The notes under the pieces were generated by a model. It made no database searches. It saw only the letters and a program-made list of their open reading frames with translations, and had not been told where the DNA came from. From NCBI GenBank assembly GCA_003725585.1, contig RJMB01000002.1:62001-126000 (forward strand): a stretch of 64,000 bases of DNA, written 5' to 3'. Below are positions 1-8,875 of the stretch, one piece after another (positions within the stretch are counted from its first letter, which is position 1; the number at the start of each line of letters is the position of its first letter). Source of the stretch: Halostreptopolyspora alba (lineage in GTDB: Bacteria > Actinomycetota > Actinomycetes > Streptosporangiales > Streptosporangiaceae). The translations under genes and the position numbers were made by a program.

Positions 1-484
1 GGTCGAGGGGAGTGTCGGGGATCTCCTCCAGCGCGAGCAGCTCGTCGACCGCGGCCCAACGTCCCAGCACCGGCCCCGACAGCACCAGCCCGGCCAGCTC
101 GGCGGTGTGGGTCTGGGCGTAGCGCGCGGCGACCAGGCCGCCCATGGAATGGCCCACGAGCACCAGCGGCAGCGAACGGTACGCGGACCGGGCCTGCGTG
201 ACCAGGCGGTGCACGTCCTCCACCACACCGGCGAAGTCCTCGATCAGCACCCGCTCACCGGAGCTGTTGCCGTGACCGCGGTGGTCCGAGCCATAGACCA
301 CCGCCCCACGTTCGCACAGGTAGCGGGCCACGTGGTCGTAGCGGCCGATGTGCTCGCCGTACCCGTGCACCAGCACCGCCAGCCACGTGGGCTCCGGCGG
401 GTCCGTGTCCCCCCAGGCCCGTGCGGACAGCCGCGCCGAACCGTTCGGCCCGCCCGGCAACTGCCATTCTCGTGAAGTGATCAC
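1..484 (-). CDS. alpha/beta hydrolase, monoacylglycerol-lipase-like (3' end cut by window edge)
   Basis: Reads leftward off the window, so only the N-terminal ~160 residues are present. The visible protein carries the oxyanion-hole region HGYGEH, then GSDHRGHGNSSG, and the nucleophile elbow GHSMGG, the order seen in serine hydrolases of the lysophospholipase/monoacylglycerol lipase type (Hydrolase_4). The catalytic Asp and His would lie beyond the edge. The start chosen is GTG at 484, five bases after an AGGAG ribosome site; an internal ATG in another frame is not used. No signal peptide is seen, so it is probably cytoplasmic. The substrate is likely an acylglycerol or similar ester, inferred only from the family. 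Confidence 0.8.
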   Translation of the reverse strand, partial: MITSREWQLPGGPNGSARLSARAWGDTDPPEPTWLAVLVHGYGEHIGRYDHVARYLCERGAVVYGSDHRGHGNSSGERVLIEDFAGVVEDVHRLVTQARSAYRSLPLVLVGHSMGGLVAARYAQTHTAELAGLVLSGPVLGRWAAVDELLALEEIPDTPLD

Positions 485-956
485 GCGCGCTCCTGAACTC
501 CGTACGTGGGTGGTTCCCGACCGTGTGGGCCGGGGGCGGGCCACGGCGTCGCCCGGTTTCCGGGGAGCCCGACCGCCTTCTCGTGCCGCAGATGCCAGCA
601 CGGGACCGGTGCCTCGGGCAAGCACCGGCACCGCCCCGGCACGGACCGTGGCGGGCACACCGCTACGTACCGCGGTCGCCCGTGTTGACCGGGGAGCTCC
701 GGTGCGGCGTCGCCAACTCCCGCCAGCTGCGAGGATTTGCGGTCGGCCTACAACGGGCAGGACCCGCGAGGAGAGAACCAGGCGTCTCCTAGGGTGGACG
801 GTACGGCGGCAACGATGCGCCTGGTCGTCCGCCGGGAGGACGTAAGGCTGCGCACCGGCGCCTGGCGACGTTGGGGGGACCACAACACCAGGTGGGCGTG
901 TCAATCCGGCGGGCCGAGGTGCAGCCGACAGCCATTGAAAGGGGGAGGTGACGCTG
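485..956. other. intergenic region between divergent hydrolase and moaA
   Basis: About 470 bases without a convincing gene; open frames across it have no recognisable protein. It must hold the divergent promoters for the hydrolase and moaA. I could not recognise a molybdenum-cofactor riboswitch fold by eye, though a long leader before moaA would be compatible with one. Confidence 0.4.
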
Positions 957-1946
957 GTGCTGGCCGATTCCTACGGGCGGGTGGCAACGGATCTCCGTGT
1001 CTCGCTCACGGACCGTTGCAACCTGCGGTGCACGTACTGCATGCCTCCGGAAGGGCTCGATTGGCTGCCCAAGCCCGAGCTGCTCACCGACGACGAAATC
1101 AACCGACTCATCCGTATCGGCGTGACCATGCTCGGGATCGACGAGATCCGGTTCACCGGCGGGGAACCATTGCTCCGCCGTGGGCTCGTGGGGATTCTCG
1201 CCGAGGCCACCGCGCTCAGTCCGCGCCCCAAGACCGCGTTGACCACCAACGGCATCGGTCTGTCGCGCACCGCCGCACAACTGGCCGAAGCGGGGCTCGA
1301 CCGGGTGAACGTGTCGCTGGACTCGCTGCGCCCCGACGTGTTCGAACAGCTGGCGCGTCGCCGCAGGCTCGACGACGTGCTGGAGGGGATGGCCGGGGCG
1401 GCCGACGCCGGTCTCACCCCCGTCAAGGTCAACACGGTGCTCATGCGCGACATCAACGACGTCGAGGCGCCCGACCTGTTGCGCTACTGCCTGGAACACG
1501 GCTACCAGCTCCGGTTCATCGAGCAGATGCCGCTGGACGCCCAGCACGGCTGGCGGCGCGACACCATGATCACCGCTGACGAGATCCTGGACCGGCTCAG
1601 CGCCGAGTTCGATCTTCGGGCCGCCGACGACGAAGAGCGCGGCAGTGCTCCCGCCGAGCTCTTCTACGTCGACGGTGGCCCCGAGACGGTCGGGGTCATC
1701 GGCTCGGTCACCCGCCCCTTCTGCGGGGCCTGCGACCGGGTCCGGCTCACCGCCGACGGTCAGATCCGCAACTGCCTGTTCGCCCGCGAGGAGTCCGACC
1801 TGCGGTCGTTGCTGCGCGAGGGTGGCACCGACGAGGAGATCGCGAAGCGTTGGCGCGCCGCTGTCGCGACCAAGCTGCCCGGTCACGGCATCAACGACCC
1901 CAGTTTCCTGCAACCGGCCCGGCCCATGTCGGCCATCGGCGGTTAA
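957..1946 (+). CDS. moaA: GTP 3',8-cyclase MoaA
   Basis: Radical SAM enzyme that, with MoaC, turns GTP into cyclic pyranopterin monophosphate, the first step of molybdenum cofactor synthesis. About 329 residues, normal for the family. The N-terminal iron-sulfur motif CNLRCTYC lies at residues 21-28; the second cluster ligands are in CGACDRVRL and RNC near residues 256, 259 and 273; the chain ends in the conserved Gly-Gly tail (SAIGG). GTG at 957 is preferred because GGAGG lies eight bases upstream; the frame is also open from GTG at 948, but that codon overlaps the ribosome site. No moaC, moaE or moeA is adjacent; mobA is about 12 kb away. Confidence 0.95.
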   Translation: MLADSYGRVATDLRVSLTDRCNLRCTYCMPPEGLDWLPKPELLTDDEINRLIRIGVTMLGIDEIRFTGGEPLLRRGLVGILAEATALSPRPKTALTTNGIGLSRTAAQLAEAGLDRVNVSLDSLRPDVFEQLARRRRLDDVLEGMAGAADAGLTPVKVNTVLMRDINDVEAPDLLRYCLEHGYQLRFIEQMPLDAQHGWRRDTMITADEILDRLSAEFDLRAADDEERGSAPAELFYVDGGPETVGVIGSVTRPFCGACDRVRLTADGQIRNCLFAREESDLRSLLREGGTDEEIAKRWRAAVATKLPGHGINDPSFLQPARPMSAIGG

Positions 1947-1956
1947 CCCCGAGTGG

Positions 1957-1984
1957 ACGGCGCCGCCCGGACCCGCGGCGCCGT
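1957..1984 (+). terminator. hairpin terminator between moaA and the response regulator
   Basis: A perfect 10-bp stem (ACGGCGCCGC with its complement) around an 8-base loop sits just after the moaA stop and before the convergent response-regulator stop. There is no U-tract. It can serve both strands. Confidence 0.7.
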
Positions 1985-2025
1985 GCCCCTGGGAGGGGCG
2001 GAAGCGTCCGCGGTCGCGTGGGCCG

Positions 2026-2778
2026 TCAGAACCCGAGGACCCGGCGCAGCTCGCGGGCCTGACGGCGGGACACCTCGACCCGGCTGTGCTGCGGGTCGTC
2101 CAGGATCAGCACGAGCGTCCCCCTGAAGTCGGGCGCCAGCTCGCGCACGTAGTCGAGGTTGACCAGGTAGGAGCGGTGGGCACGGAAGAAGTGCGCGCCG
2201 CGCAGCCGCCGTTCCAGCTCGTTGAGCGAGTAGCTCACCAGTACCCGCTCCTCGGACAGCTGCAGGTAGGAGTAGCCGCGCGCGGCCCCCGCGTAGATGA
2301 TCGAGGACTCGTTCACCAGCACGGTCCGTTCGCCCTTCTGCACCGGGATCCGGTGGGGGGACTCCGCTGGTTCCGGCTGCCGCGGCGGTGGCGCCTGCGG
2401 GCCGGTCTCGTCGGCGGCGCCGGACAGCGCCCGGTCCAGCGCCCGCCCCAGCCGGTCGGCGTCGAACGGTTTCACCAGGTAGTCGGTCGCGTCCAGGTCG
2501 AACGCCTCGACCGCGTAGTCGGGGAACGCGGTGGTGAAGATGACCTTGGGCGGGTTGGTGCCGTCGCGGAGCTGACGCGCGACGTCCAGGCCGGTGCCGC
2601 CGGGCATCCGGATGTCCATCAGTACCAGGTCGTAGTCCAGCGATCCCAGCAGAACGAGGGCCTCCTCCGCGTTGGACGCCTCGCCGACCACCTGGACATG
2701 GTCGAATTTGGCCAGCAGGTAGCGGAGATCGGCCCGCGCGGGAGCCTCGTCATCGACGATGAGGCAACGCGCGCGCAT
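2026..2778 (-). CDS. LytTR-family response regulator
   Basis: A 250-residue two-domain regulator. The receiver domain (residues ~1-120) has the acidic pair near residues 9-10, the phosphoacceptor Asp at 55 in LMDIRMPG, the switch Thr in FTTA and the Lys in VKPFD. After a proline-rich linker the C-terminal half (~145-250) is a LytTR DNA-binding domain, recognisable from HFFRAHRSYLVNLDYV. It starts four bases after the sensor kinase stop, so the two are cotranscribed and surely partners. Being downstream of a symporter gene, it most likely controls uptake of a carboxylate or related solute; the divergent control region at 6.5-6.8 kb is the obvious target. Confidence 0.93.
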   Translation of the reverse strand: MRARCLIVDDEAPARADLRYLLAKFDHVQVVGEASNAEEALVLLGSLDYDLVLMDIRMPGGTGLDVARQLRDGTNPPKVIFTTAFPDYAVEAFDLDATDYLVKPFDADRLGRALDRALSGAADETGPQAPPPRQPEPAESPHRIPVQKGERTVLVNESSIIYAGAARGYSYLQLSEERVLVSYSLNELERRLRGAHFFRAHRSYLVNLDYVRELAPDFRGTLVLILDDPQHSRVEVSRRQARELRRVLGF

Positions 2779-2781
2779 AGT

Positions 2782-4071
2782 TCATCCAAGAGGGAGCCGG
2801 AGGTCGACGACAGTGCCGCGGTTCTCGGTGGACTGAATGTCAAGACGATAGCGCTCGCCATAGAGCGATGCCAAGCGTTCGGCGATGTTACGCAGTCCCA
2901 TGCCCTCCCCCTCACGGTGCTCCCCGTTGGAGAGCCGCCGCAGCAGGTCGGGGGGAACGCCGACACCGTCGTCGCTGACCCGGATGGAGGTGGTGCGGGT
3001 CAGCGGGTCGACCCGGGCCTTCAGCGTCACGGTCCCCCCGTCGACCTTGTCGGCGAGCCCGTGCTTGACCGCGTTCTCCACCAGCGGCTGGATGGTGAGG
3101 ACCGGTACCTGGGCGGTCAGCACCTGCGGGTCGATGTCGTAGCGGACCTGGACCCGGTCGCCGTGGCGCGCCTGTTCCAGCGAGACGTAGGTGCGGACGA
3201 AGAAGTACTCTTGGCCGAACTCGGCGAAGTGCCCCTCCTGGCGGACCGCGTAGCGGAAGAAGTCCGAGAGGCGCACCAGAAGCCGCCGCGTCTCCTCGGC
3301 GTCGGTGTGCGCCTTGGAGGCGATGGTGTTCAACGTGTTGAACAGGAAGTGCGGGTTGATCTGGGCGCGCAGCGCGTCGAGCTTGGCGTCCACGGCGAGG
3401 CGCTGTTGCCGGTTCAGCTCGGCCAGTTCCAGGTGCAGGGAGAGGATGCCCGCCAGGCCCTCCACCGTGCCTTTCGGGGACAGTGTGCCGTCCAGCCGAT
3501 ACACCTGGAGTGTGCCCACGACGCTCTTGCCGTCCCGCAACGGCGCGATCACCGCGGTGCGCAACGGGCAGTCCTCAGTGGAACATCCCAGTTCACAACG
3601 CCGCCGCAGCAGAACGGTCCTGTCGTTGCGCAACACGCGTCCGGCCGGTGTCGCCGTGGGGTCCCCCGCCACGTGGTGGTCCGACCCCGGGCCGGCGAAG
3701 GCGAGGACGCGCTCCCGGTCGGTGATCGCGACCGAGTCGCCGCCGAGCAGGGGCTGTAGCAGTTGGGCGGTGCGGCGCGCGCTCTCACCGGTCAGCCCGG
3801 AGCGTAGTGGCATGGATCGACCGACCGCTGCGATCGTCGTGTTCTGCCGGCCCGGCTGTTGGCCCTCCAGCGCCAGGTGCGAGGGGCGCTTGCTGCGCGG
3901 GCCGCGGAGGGCGGAAGGGTAGCCGAGGACCAACGCCACGGTCAGGCCGGTGCCGATCAGCAGGGTGGTGCCGGCGCCCAGCGGGGGGTCGGTGATGCGC
4001 TGGGTGACCAGGTAGACGGAGCCCCAGACGAGGACGATGACCCCCGCGAGGGGGAGACTGCCGTTGCTCAT
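2782..4071 (-). CDS. LytS-type sensor histidine kinase with Cys-containing GAF-like domain
   Basis: A 429-residue kinase. Two membrane segments lie at ~6-22 and ~33-50, a GAF-like region at ~95-215, and a His_kinase domain with the phosphoacceptor His at 241 in QINPHFLFN. The ATPase part follows with the N box LVENAVKHG, DDGVGVP and GMGLRNI. The GAF-like region carries three close cysteines (159, 163, 168), a spacing suited to metal, iron-sulfur or redox sensing; that role is inference. Its ATG overlaps the symporter stop (ATGA), placing it in the same transcript as the transporter and just ahead of the response regulator. Confidence 0.92.
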   Translation of the reverse strand: MSNGSLPLAGVIVLVWGSVYLVTQRITDPPLGAGTTLLIGTGLTVALVLGYPSALRGPRSKRPSHLALEGQQPGRQNTTIAAVGRSMPLRSGLTGESARRTAQLLQPLLGGDSVAITDRERVLAFAGPGSDHHVAGDPTATPAGRVLRNDRTVLLRRRCELGCSTEDCPLRTAVIAPLRDGKSVVGTLQVYRLDGTLSPKGTVEGLAGILSLHLELAELNRQQRLAVDAKLDALRAQINPHFLFNTLNTIASKAHTDAEETRRLLVRLSDFFRYAVRQEGHFAEFGQEYFFVRTYVSLEQARHGDRVQVRYDIDPQVLTAQVPVLTIQPLVENAVKHGLADKVDGGTVTLKARVDPLTRTTSIRVSDDGVGVPPDLLRRLSNGEHREGEGMGLRNIAERLASLYGERYRLDIQSTENRGTVVDLRLPLG

Positions 4072-5756
4072 CGGTGGCCACCCTTTCGTTGACCGAGACC
4101 GGTCCTGGTCAACCGGGCGAGCTTGACGGTGTGGCGGTCGGCCGCGGTGCCGTGCAGCCGCACCCAGATCGTCGACAGGTGCTGCGGGGGCCGGGTCACC
4201 AGTGACACGGCGACCGTCACCGCGGCCGCGCAGGGCGCGGACACGAGTGTCGGGGTGAGCAGCAGCTCACCGTAGCCGGCGCCGTCGAGGACGACGCCCG
4301 CCGCGCACATGGTCACCGCGACCACCGCCCCGGTGACCATGCCCGCTGCGGCGCCCGGCCCGGTGGTCCGGCGCCACCAGATGGCGAGGACGAACACGGG
4401 GGTCAACGCCGAGCCCGCGAGGACGAACGCCCACGTGACCATCGTCGCCACGATCGAGGGGAACTGTCCGGCGAGCGACTCGGGGCGCACTCCCAGCGCC
4501 AGCACCGCCGACAGTACGGCCACCACGGCCACCGCGAGACGCCCGGCCCACAGCGCCTGACGTTGGGTGGCGTTGGGGTTGATGTGTCGCTCGTAGATGT
4601 CGTGCCCCCACGAGGAGGCCGACGCCAGCAACAGCCCGGCGATCGTGGAGAGCACCGCGATCAGCGCTCCCGTCGCGATGAGGCCCAGCCCGGCCCGCCC
4701 GCCGAAGATCTGGCCGAGGACCATCAGGGCGTGCTCGGGAACCCGGAGGATCCCGTTGGTGGTCAGCGCGTCCAGCCAGGCGACGTCTCCGGACATGTCC
4801 CGGATCATGGAGCGGGCGGCGGTGCCCAGCAGCACCGCGAGCACGTAGAACAGTCCGGCCAGACCCAGCACCCACACCGTGGTCATGCGGGCCGCGGTTC
4901 CCGTGGGGCTGGTGAAATAGCGGTTCATGACGTGTGGAAGGCCGGCCGTGCCCATCGCCAACGACACGATCAGCGCGAACTGGCCGAGTTGTCCGTACTG
5001 TCCGCCCGGCTCGCCGAAGTAGGCCGGCGTGTCCGGGGCGAGCTGGTTGGTGACCGGTTCCAGCTGCCACCGTCCCTCGACCTGCTCGGGGTTGGCCAAC
5101 GGCTGCTCCGAGAGCTCCCGCACCGCCTGGGGATAGTCGAAGCCGGCCCCGACGGCGACGATGGCCAGCCAGACGAAGATGGCCAACAGCAGCAGGAACT
5201 GCATCGCCTGGGTCCACGTGGTCCCGCGCATGCCGCCCAGGGCGACCATCAGCATGATCGCGGCGGTCGAGAGGAGCACGCCGGTGGCGTAGGGGGAGAG
5301 CCCGGCCAGGCCGTAGCCGAAGAAGAGCTCCCACGTGATGCCGCTGGCCACCGCCTGCGGCACCAGGTAGGCCAGAATGACCAGCTGGACGATGACCACC
5401 GAGGTGATACGCACGCTGTGCGACTCCAGCCGCCGCCCGAGGAAGTCGGGGATGGAGAACTCACCGAACCGGCGCATCGGCGCGGCGACGAACAGCAGCA
5501 CCGGGACGAACCCGGCGGCGAACCCGGTCGCGTACCACATGCCGTCCAGGCCGGAGGCGTACACGGCCGCGGCCACTCCCAGAAAGGACGCGGCCGACAG
5601 GTAGTCCCCGCAGATCGCGCACGCGTTGGTTACCACGCCGATGCGCCGCCCGGCGAGATAGAACTCGAAGGTGGAGGAGCGTTGCGGCCGGATGAACACG
5701 GCGACCGAGCCGATGGCCACCAGGAGAACGGCCAGGAGAACGATGCTCGCCGTCAC
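4068..5756 (-). CDS. sodium:solute symporter, acetate-permease-like
   Basis: About 562 residues with many hydrophobic spans and the SSS family pattern near the N terminus (FYLAGRRIG, then NACAICGDYLSAASFLG). Closest in style to ActP/MctC-type monocarboxylate transporters, so acetate, propionate or pyruvate are likely substrates. The start is GTG at 5756, which overlaps the stop of the preceding small membrane protein as GTGA. An open frame extends further upstream, but that extension is Arg/Pro-rich, out of frame with the real upstream gene, and unlike any transporter. The next genes are its sensor kinase and response regulator, giving a transporter-plus-regulator operon. Confidence 0.92.
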   Translation of the reverse strand: MTASIVLLAVLLVAIGSVAVFIRPQRSSTFEFYLAGRRIGVVTNACAICGDYLSAASFLGVAAAVYASGLDGMWYATGFAAGFVPVLLFVAAPMRRFGEFSIPDFLGRRLESHSVRITSVVIVQLVILAYLVPQAVASGITWELFFGYGLAGLSPYATGVLLSTAAIMLMVALGGMRGTTWTQAMQFLLLLAIFVWLAIVAVGAGFDYPQAVRELSEQPLANPEQVEGRWQLEPVTNQLAPDTPAYFGEPGGQYGQLGQFALIVSLAMGTAGLPHVMNRYFTSPTGTAARMTTVWVLGLAGLFYVLAVLLGTAARSMIRDMSGDVAWLDALTTNGILRVPEHALMVLGQIFGGRAGLGLIATGALIAVLSTIAGLLLASASSWGHDIYERHINPNATQRQALWAGRLAVAVVAVLSAVLALGVRPESLAGQFPSIVATMVTWAFVLAGSALTPVFVLAIWWRRTTGPGAAAGMVTGAVVAVTMCAAGVVLDGAGYGELLLTPTLVSAPCAAAVTVAVSLVTRPPQHLSTIWVRLHGTAADRHTVKLARLTRTGLGQRKGGHR

Positions 5757-6109
5757 GGCCGGGGCGCCCCGTCGTTCGGGCTCAGCGGGTCCTGTGGGTC
5801 GCCCTCGTGTCCGGGGCCACCGAGCATCCGTTCCTCGACCGCGGTGGACAGGGTCGCCGCGGCGAGGCAGACCACGAAGAAGAAGACGTAGAGCCCGAAC
5901 GCGGTCATGGCGAACATGGGGCTCATACCGCCGATGAGACGCCCCTGGGACCACCAGTCCAGCGCGGTTGCCAGCAGGGGGACCGCGATGACGACGCTGG
6001 CGAACACCGCGACGTGGCCGACCGCGACCCGACGCAGCGTGCGAAACGTCGCGTCCACCTCAGCGGGGGTGTCGTGCTCCTCGGCGGCCAACGGGTCGGT
6101 GGGGCGCAC
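5753..6109 (-). CDS. small two-span membrane protein, DUF485-like
   Basis: A 118-residue protein with an acidic N terminus and two membrane spans (about residues 30-50 and 70-100: VAVGHVAVFASVVIAVPLLA and MTAFGLYVFFFVVCLAAATL). Position and size match the DUF485/YjcH-type proteins found just upstream of ActP-like acetate permeases, which probably help the permease assemble. It sits three bases after the 137-residue membrane gene and overlaps the symporter start. The sequence is diverged from E. coli YjcH, so the family call rests partly on context. Confidence 0.8.
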   Translation of the reverse strand: MRPTDPLAAEEHDTPAEVDATFRTLRRVAVGHVAVFASVVIAVPLLATALDWWSQGRLIGGMSPMFAMTAFGLYVFFFVVCLAAATLSTAVEERMLGGPGHEGDPQDPLSPNDGAPRP

Positions 6110-6112
6110 GGG

Positions 6113-6526
6113 TCAGGCCGTGGAACGCAGCCGGTGGGTGGCGCGCAGCAGCAGCGCCGCGCCGCCCGCGACGATCACCAGGCCGATTCCGGGAAGCATC
6201 TTGCCCCAACTGTCGGTGGTGGCACTGAGGTGGGCGAACCGTGCCAGCTGCCAGAGCACCAGCCCGCCCGCGGCCACCGCCGGCACCAGCGCGTGCAGCA
6301 GTGCGACGCGCCGGTAGGGGAGCAGTGCCCCGGCCATGGCGACGGTTCCGGCGCACAGCACCCACAACCCCGGTCCCGCCATTCCGGAGATGTTGCCCAA
6401 CGGCGTGGAGACCCAGGGGGTGATCGAGCCGATGATCAGCAGCGCCCCACCGATGAGCATGCCGACGCTGCCCGGGTGAAGCACGCGCCGGGGGGCGGTG
6501 GTGGTGGAACCGCTGGAAGAGGCCAT
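6113..6526 (-). CDS. four-span membrane protein of unknown function
   Basis: A 137-residue protein with a short Ser/Thr-rich N terminus followed by about four hydrophobic segments (near residues 20-40, 50-66, 75-93 and 110-126). I do not recognise the family. It is the first gene of the leftward symporter/two-component operon, with only three bases between its stop and the next start, so it is likely made together with the transporter and may be an accessory or sensing subunit. Confidence 0.75.
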   Translation of the reverse strand: MASSSGSTTTAPRRVLHPGSVGMLIGGALLIIGSITPWVSTPLGNISGMAGPGLWVLCAGTVAMAGALLPYRRVALLHALVPAVAAGGLVLWQLARFAHLSATTDSWGKMLPGIGLVIVAGGAALLLRATHRLRSTA

Positions 6527-6794
6527 AGCGGAATCCTAACGACTGGCTCCCTGCGATGTTGAGGGGGCGAGGGCGCGTGATTCGACCGGCTGGACCAGCG
6601 GTCGACTGAACGGTTTTAGCGGTTCTTTGTGTGATTTATGCCATTCATGGACTCGTGTGAACCGTTCGAGAGACGGATCGGCCGCTGGGACGTGGCGGGC
6701 TTGTGCGCGCGCGTGGTGGTGCGTTGATGTCGAGGTCCGCGGCGGTTACGGGGGCCGCCGCTTGACATCCCCTGCCGAGGTTGGAGAAGCGATC
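6527..6794. promoter_or_regulatory. divergent control region between the two symporter operons
   Basis: A 268-base gap with an AT-rich core near 6605-6670 that stands out from its surroundings. It holds an inverted pair, GAACGGTT at 6608-6615 and AACCGTTC at 6660-6667, and a small palindrome CCATTCATGG at 6641-6650. A TTGACA hexamer at 6763-6768 precedes the rightward operon but no matching -10 is obvious. The inverted pair is a candidate binding site for the LytTR regulator encoded at the end of the leftward operon (inference). Confidence 0.45.
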
Positions 6795-7184
6795 GTGGCT
6801 GAGACGGAAGACAAGAGCCCGGGGCCACCGGGCGACGAGGGTCCCCCCGGCGGCAACGGCTGGAGGCGCGAGTACTGGCGGAAGAATCTCCGGCTGATGG
6901 TGGTGCTGCTGGCCATCTGGTTCGTGGTGCCATTCGGATTGGGAATCTTCTTCGTCGAGCAGCTGAACCAGATCACGATCGGCGGGTTCCCTCTCGGGTT
7001 CTGGTTCGCACAGCAGGGCTCCATCTACGTGTTCCTGCTGCTGATCCTCGTCTACTGCCTGATGATGGATCGGATCGACAAGGAGTTCGGCGTGGAGGAG
7101 CGTGACGAGGCGCCCGCGAGCGGCTCGGCGGCCGCCGGTGACGCGGCCACCGAGGACGGCTCGAAGGAAGGGGGCGACTCGTGA
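6795..7184 (+). CDS. DUF4212 small subunit of a sodium:solute symporter
   Basis: About 129 residues: an acidic Pro/Gly-rich N terminus, then WRREYWRKNLRLM leading into two membrane spans (LLAIWFVVPFGLGIFF and GSIYVFLLLILVYCLMM), and a charged tail. This WxxNlrL-span-span arrangement is typical of DUF4212, the small partner of VC_2705-type symporters. GTG at 6795 is taken as start, with GGAG eight bases before it; upstream frame extension lacks sense. Its stop overlaps the large subunit start as GTGA, so the two are translationally coupled and probably form one transporter. Confidence 0.88.
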   Translation: MAETEDKSPGPPGDEGPPGGNGWRREYWRKNLRLMVVLLAIWFVVPFGLGIFFVEQLNQITIGGFPLGFWFAQQGSIYVFLLLILVYCLMMDRIDKEFGVEERDEAPASGSAAAGDAATEDGSKEGGDS

Positions 7185-8851
7185 GCGAGATCCAACTCTG
7201 GACGCTGATCGGCATCGTCGTCACGTTCGGCCTCTACATCGGGATCGCCTGGCGCAGCCGCGTCAAGGAGACCAAGGGCTTCTACGTGGCGGGGCAGGGC
7301 ATCCCCACCATCGCCAACGGCGCGGCGATCGGCGCCGACTGGATGTCGGCGGCCTCGTTCATCTCGATGGCCGGCCTGATCGCCTTCATGGGCTATGACG
7401 GCGCCATCTACCTGATGGGCTGGACCGGCGGCTACGTCCTGCTCGCCCTGCTGCTCGCCCCCTATCTGCGCAAGTGGGGCAAGTTCACGGTTCCCGAGTT
7501 CGTCGGCGACCGCTACTCCGAGGTGGTGCGCGCCATCGCCGCGGTCGCGGCGATCATCGTGTCGTTCACCTACGTCGTCGGGCAGATGAACGGCGGCGGG
7601 ATCGTGTTCGGTCGGTTCCTCAACATCGACCTCCAGTACGGCGTGATGATCGCGTCGGTGGTCATCTTCGTCTACGCCGTGCTGGGCGGGATGAAGAGCA
7701 TCACCTGGACCCAGGTCGCCCAGTACACGGTGCTGATCATCGCCTACCTGATCCCGGCGGTGGCGGTCGCCCAGGTGATGACCGGGATCCCGGTGCCGCA
7801 GGTGTCGTTCGGCCAGATCCTGGACGGGTTGAACGACCTGTCCGTCCAACTGGGTCTGGAGGTCTACACCGACCCGTTCTCCACCCGGCCGATGATCGAC
7901 ATCTTCCTGGTGACGATGGCGCTGATGATCGGGACGTCGGGCCTGCCGCACGTGATCATCCGCTTCTACACCACCAAGACGGTCCGTGGTTCGCGGTATT
8001 CGGCCTTCTGGGCGCTGTTCTTCATCGCGCTGCTGTACACGACCGCCCCGGCGGTGGGCGCGTTCACCAAGTTCAACCTGTTGGACGGTGTGAACGGGAC
8101 CCCCACCGACGCGCTCCCGGACTGGGTGTCCAACTGGGCCGCCACCGGGCTGGTGTCGGTGAACGAGAACGCCGACGTCGTCAACACGGTCAGCAACGAC
8201 CCGGATGCCGGGGCCGACCTAACCGTGAACAACGACATCCTGGTGCTGGCCTCGCCGGAGATCGCCGGGTTGCCCGCCCCCATCGTCGGTCTGGTCGCCG
8301 CCGGCGGTATGGCCGCGGCGCTGTCCACCGCGGCCGGCCTGCTGCTGGTCATCTCCTCGTCGGTGTCGCACGACCTCTACTTCCAGCGCTTCCGCCAGAA
8401 CGCCAGCGACTCCGAGCGGCTGCTGGTGGGGCGGATCGCGATGGCCGCCGCGATCGTCGTGGCGGCGATCATGGGGGTCAACCCGCCCGCGTTCGTCGCC
8501 GAGGTCGTGGCCTTCGCGTTCGGCATGGCCGCTGCGAGCTTCTTCCCGGCCCTTGTGCTCGGCATCTTCTGGAAACGGTGCAACGCCATCGGGGCCGCGT
8601 CTGGCATGGTCGTCGGGCTGGCGCTGACCATCACCTACATGATCTACACCCTTGAGGTGTTCGGCACGGTGGCCAACGACCACCTCCTCGGGGTGAGCCC
8701 CGAGGGCGTCGGTACGATCGGTGCCCTGGTCAACTTCGTCGTCACGATCGTGGTGTCGAAGCTGACCACGCCGCCGTCCGAGGAGGTCTCGGAGATGGTG
8801 GAGGGTATCCGCTACCCGGCCGTCCAGCGGCGGTCGCCGGCGGGCAGCTAG
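7181..8851 (+). CDS. sodium:solute symporter large subunit (VC_2705/ActP-like)
   Basis: A 556-residue polytopic membrane protein starting at GTG 7181. The N-terminal pattern (FYVAGQGIPTIANGAAIGADWMSAASFISMAG) is split here for description: the AGQGI and GADWMSAASF parts are the sodium-symporter hallmarks. It has about 13 hydrophobic segments and the usual loop after span 8. Paired with DUF4212 it forms the two-subunit class thought to carry acetate or other small carboxylates. It faces away from the leftward symporter operon across a shared promoter region, so one genome segment encodes two transporters of the same superfamily. A strong terminator follows directly. Confidence 0.93.
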   Translation: MSEIQLWTLIGIVVTFGLYIGIAWRSRVKETKGFYVAGQGIPTIANGAAIGADWMSAASFISMAGLIAFMGYDGAIYLMGWTGGYVLLALLLAPYLRKWGKFTVPEFVGDRYSEVVRAIAAVAAIIVSFTYVVGQMNGGGIVFGRFLNIDLQYGVMIASVVIFVYAVLGGMKSITWTQVAQYTVLIIAYLIPAVAVAQVMTGIPVPQVSFGQILDGLNDLSVQLGLEVYTDPFSTRPMIDIFLVTMALMIGTSGLPHVIIRFYTTKTVRGSRYSAFWALFFIALLYTTAPAVGAFTKFNLLDGVNGTPTDALPDWVSNWAATGLVSVNENADVVNTVSNDPDAGADLTVNNDILVLASPEIAGLPAPIVGLVAAGGMAAALSTAAGLLLVISSSVSHDLYFQRFRQNASDSERLLVGRIAMAAAIVVAAIMGVNPPAFVAEVVAFAFGMAAASFFPALVLGIFWKRCNAIGAASGMVVGLALTITYMIYTLEVFGTVANDHLLGVSPEGVGTIGALVNFVVTIVVSKLTTPPSEEVSEMVEGIRYPAVQRRSPAGS

Positions 8852-8875
8852 CTCGGGCCGCGCGCCGGCGTTCAG

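Noticed and set aside
485..947. Molybdenum-cofactor riboswitch before moaA
   Set aside because: The leader is long enough but I could not recognise the conserved fold; a covariance search would be needed.
1645..3759. 704-codon plus-strand open frame through the end of moaA and the two-component genes
   Set aside because: Out of frame with moaA and antisense to clear LytTR and LytS proteins.
5757..5954. 66-codon N-terminal extension of the leftward symporter
   Set aside because: It overlaps the DUF485-like gene in another frame, is Arg/Pro-rich, and a GTG with GTGA overlap gives the standard symporter start.
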